Source of the DNA: Mimachlamys varia | Taxonomy: Eukaryota > Mollusca > Bivalvia > Pectinida > Pectinidae | DNA: 64,000 nt | Direction: 5' to 3' | Assembly: GCA_947623455.1 (NCBI GenBank) | Contig: OX392530.1 | Span: forward strand, 27,993,405 to 28,057,404 | Shown: piece after piece, positions 62,061 to 64,000 of the stretch | Numbering within the stretch: position 1 is the stretch's first letter | Layout of the letters: every line of letters begins with the position of its first letter | The notes under the pieces: model-generated | Told to the model about the DNA's origin: nothing | What the model saw: only the letters and a program-made list of their open reading frames with translations | Databases searched by the model: none | Made by a program: the position numbers and the translations under genes

Positions 62061-63334
62061 TCTGGTCTGAAACGTGCATCGGTTTAAAGGATTTGTGCAA
62101 CAAAATAATGAAAATTTTATATTTGATAAAAGTAGTATTGTAAAATCATAATAACATGCCCTGACGATCGCGTGGGGTCTGCTTTTCTTGCATTGACACG
62201 AAATTCGGGTCATACGCCTTGGACCTTTCAAGCGAAACTAGATATAATGAGTTCGTTGGTCAAGTGATCGCGTGACGTCATCTAAGTACAAGGACTCCTC
62301 AGTCTAAGCTTACCTGCGTACATTCTTATATCAGGTCCGCTGATTACCGACCTAAAATATTGTAATTTTGGCAACATGCAGCATGCCAGATATATATAGT
62401 GATGTACTTGGTATTAGAGATTAGAGTTTACCTTGATATTTTATCAACCTAAAAAAAAACATTTATAGAGCTACAGAATTATTTGTCGCTTTCAGAGACG
62501 GACAAGTAGACATACCACGGAAAGCGACATTATCACAGAAAACATTGTCAACACGCATATGTTACTTCGACTCGAAAAAACGTAAAATACAATTTTACTA
62601 TCTAAAAATGCTATTGTAAATTCGATATGAATCCGGTTTCAATACCAACAAACGAAATCAGAACCCCATAAATATACATTATACATTATATCATGTATAT
62701 ATTAACACGGTACACTTATGACAGGGAAATGATTCACAACATGTATAATAATATGTATCATGTCTTTTTTACGAAATTAAATAACAAGATCGGGATCACG
62801 GTCGATAAATGTTAATACGAAAGCAGAAATGCAAACAATTTTAAGCTGTGATTATTTTACGTGTGGTGCGGAACGTTCCCATCTTAGATTTGTCTGAGAA
62901 AAAAACGGACTTTCGATCGATGTTATTTCCGTGTCGATCTCTGTGTGGGATTAATCGGGAATTTGAAGAAGGAAATGTCGCTTCTTTATTAAGCTCCATG
63001 TCGGTGACAATATTCACATATCCATCGCAACGATTGATCTATCGACGATGTTTTTTTTTTCTAATTCATATTTTTTCCAGTGAATACAAAATATATGTAT
63101 AGTGGACGTCAATCTATTGTAGACTGTTCCTAAATTAATGAATTTCCTTAAAAGTTATTATTGGGTTATTTGCTGTCTATACCCACATATAAACAAACAA
63201 CCACAGACATAGATAGCAAAATCTAATCCAATTCCGTGATACATTTGAACACTAAATAAAACTAAACAAAATAGTGTTGGATTTAAATTTCATCCTATTT
63301 TCGAATTCTTGGACGTGGAATTTTCAATACAAAG
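62061..63334. other. No gene recognised
   Basis: AT-rich sequence; the small frame at 62848-63102 has no supporting motif. Confidence 0.4.
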
Positions 63335-63803
63335 TGTAGCAGGGACATATTTTAGCAATTAGTTTAATTAATGTACTTGTATATGTAGTATTGATATTTT
63401 ATAGGATTTTCCCGTTCGTCCAACGTATTTGGTAACGCGTCCGTAACGTATGTCGTCCGTAATAGTATCGTCTGTATTACTGTAGTAATGTATACGTTTT
63501 GTGTGCGTTCGTTTCGTCTGTTTTGTACTCTGTAATTGTAGTGTCCGAGTGGTCAGTCTGTAATGTTACGTCATGTAGTTTTGTAATTGTAATAGCGTAA
63601 AGTATTGTTTCAGTAATTTTGTCATTGTACGAGTTATTTCCCTTTGTGTATGCGAGTTGTGAATGTATGGTTAGCTTGATAGTGTATTGATTATTGTTTA
63701 ATTATTTGTTACAGTGCTTTTAAATGACGTCCTACGGGAATAAACCTTGAACATAACCCCGTGGCCTTGTTGTATTTGAGACAAGATATACACCACTATT
63801 ACA
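63335..63803 (+). mobile_element. Likely 5' LTR of a retrotransposon
   Basis: A 469-bp block begins TGTAGCAGGG and ends CACTATTACA, giving TG..CA ends with TGTA/TACA inverted bases. AATAAA sits at 63739-63744, about 60 bp before the end. Immediately after comes TTGGAGCCTCCAGTGAGGA, which looks like a primer-binding site. The TGT/CGT-rich U3-R text (GTCCGTAACG, GTCGTCCGTAA) is of low complexity. The second LTR would lie outside the window, so the call rests on ends, poly-A signal and PBS position. Confidence 0.55.
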
Positions 63804-64000
63804 TTGGAGCCTCCAGTGAGGATTTATTCCAAGTAACGGAGTTACTTCGTAGCCTGACGTAAGGATTCTACAGGTAGTAAGCGTCTCTGTGATCATGACC
63901 GTGTCAAGGTTATGCCGATGTCTTCGACTCGTTTGATTCAAACGTCTGTGTGATCATCAATAGTGAAAATGGCGGAACACATGTGTTTTCTAGTGAGCTG
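63804..64000 (+). mobile_element. Leader and possible gag start of the LTR element (truncated by window end)
   Basis: After the primer-binding-like site there are about 160 bp of leader, then ATG at 63969 opens MAEHMCFLVS to the window edge. Only ten codons are visible, so this is only suggestive of gag. Confidence 0.3.

Noticed and set aside
63732..63941. Minus-strand 69-codon frame
   Set aside because: Falls across the LTR end and leader; a frame commonly seen as an antisense artefact of LTR sequences.

Overview
The window is eukaryotic, AT-rich, intron-rich DNA from a metazoan, most likely a bivalve mollusc or another lophotrochozoan. This rests on inference: short phase-matched exons with GT..AG boundaries, a MEGF/SREC-type multi-EGF receptor, pearl/HINE-like elements with tandem core repeats, and an EnSpm/CACTA transposon of the animal type. 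I see no rRNA, tRNA gene, CRISPR array or bacterial operon.

Left part (1-20.8 kb): remnants of a gag-like retroelement ORF (minus, 62-1649) and of a reverse transcriptase (plus, 1936-2405) are followed by what looks like a complete EnSpm/CACTA DNA transposon (3038-12360). It has CACTA termini, an AAG duplication on both sides and ATTAAA-rich subterminal arrays. It carries two divergent genes: a four-exon Tnp2-type transposase (plus) and a two-exon companion gene (minus) with a SAM-like N-terminus and a TNP1-like domain. After it come a small MITE, a pearl/HINE-like element, a fold-back element built of ACGATA-type units, an orphan signal-peptide exon (minus), a C-rich minisatellite and two LINE fragments.

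Middle (20.8-37.4 kb): mostly non-coding to 25.3 kb, with a second pearl/HINE copy at 23.5 kb. A minus-strand receptor gene then runs from 36657 down to 25313. I could place ten exons with perfect phase agreement: seven EGF-like exons, one longer Cys-rich exon, one transmembrane exon and one tyrosine-motif tail exon. Its 5' end (signal peptide) was not found. Its introns hold fold-back elements.

Right part (37.5-64 kb): a plus-strand gene begins near an E2F-type dyad site (37.58 kb) and can be followed through 18 coding exons (39532-54323) whose phases all agree. It encodes a Crypton-like tyrosine recombinase protein: a small N-terminal region, a very long charged tandem-repeat exon, zinc-finger-like Cys/His clusters, the recombinase domain, a run of four duplicated micro-exons and a PWT-type C-terminal domain. 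One frameshift lies in the tandem-repeat exon. Downstream are a 514-bp duplicated dispersed repeat, a 3.7-kb satellite of 66/69-bp units with higher-order structure, more reverse-transcriptase remnants, and an apparent 5' LTR with the start of a retrotransposon at the right edge.

The two items most worth attention are the apparently intact CACTA transposon with its uncharacterised companion gene, and the exon-duplicating Crypton-derived gene. All family assignments come from reading the translated sequence and need a database search.
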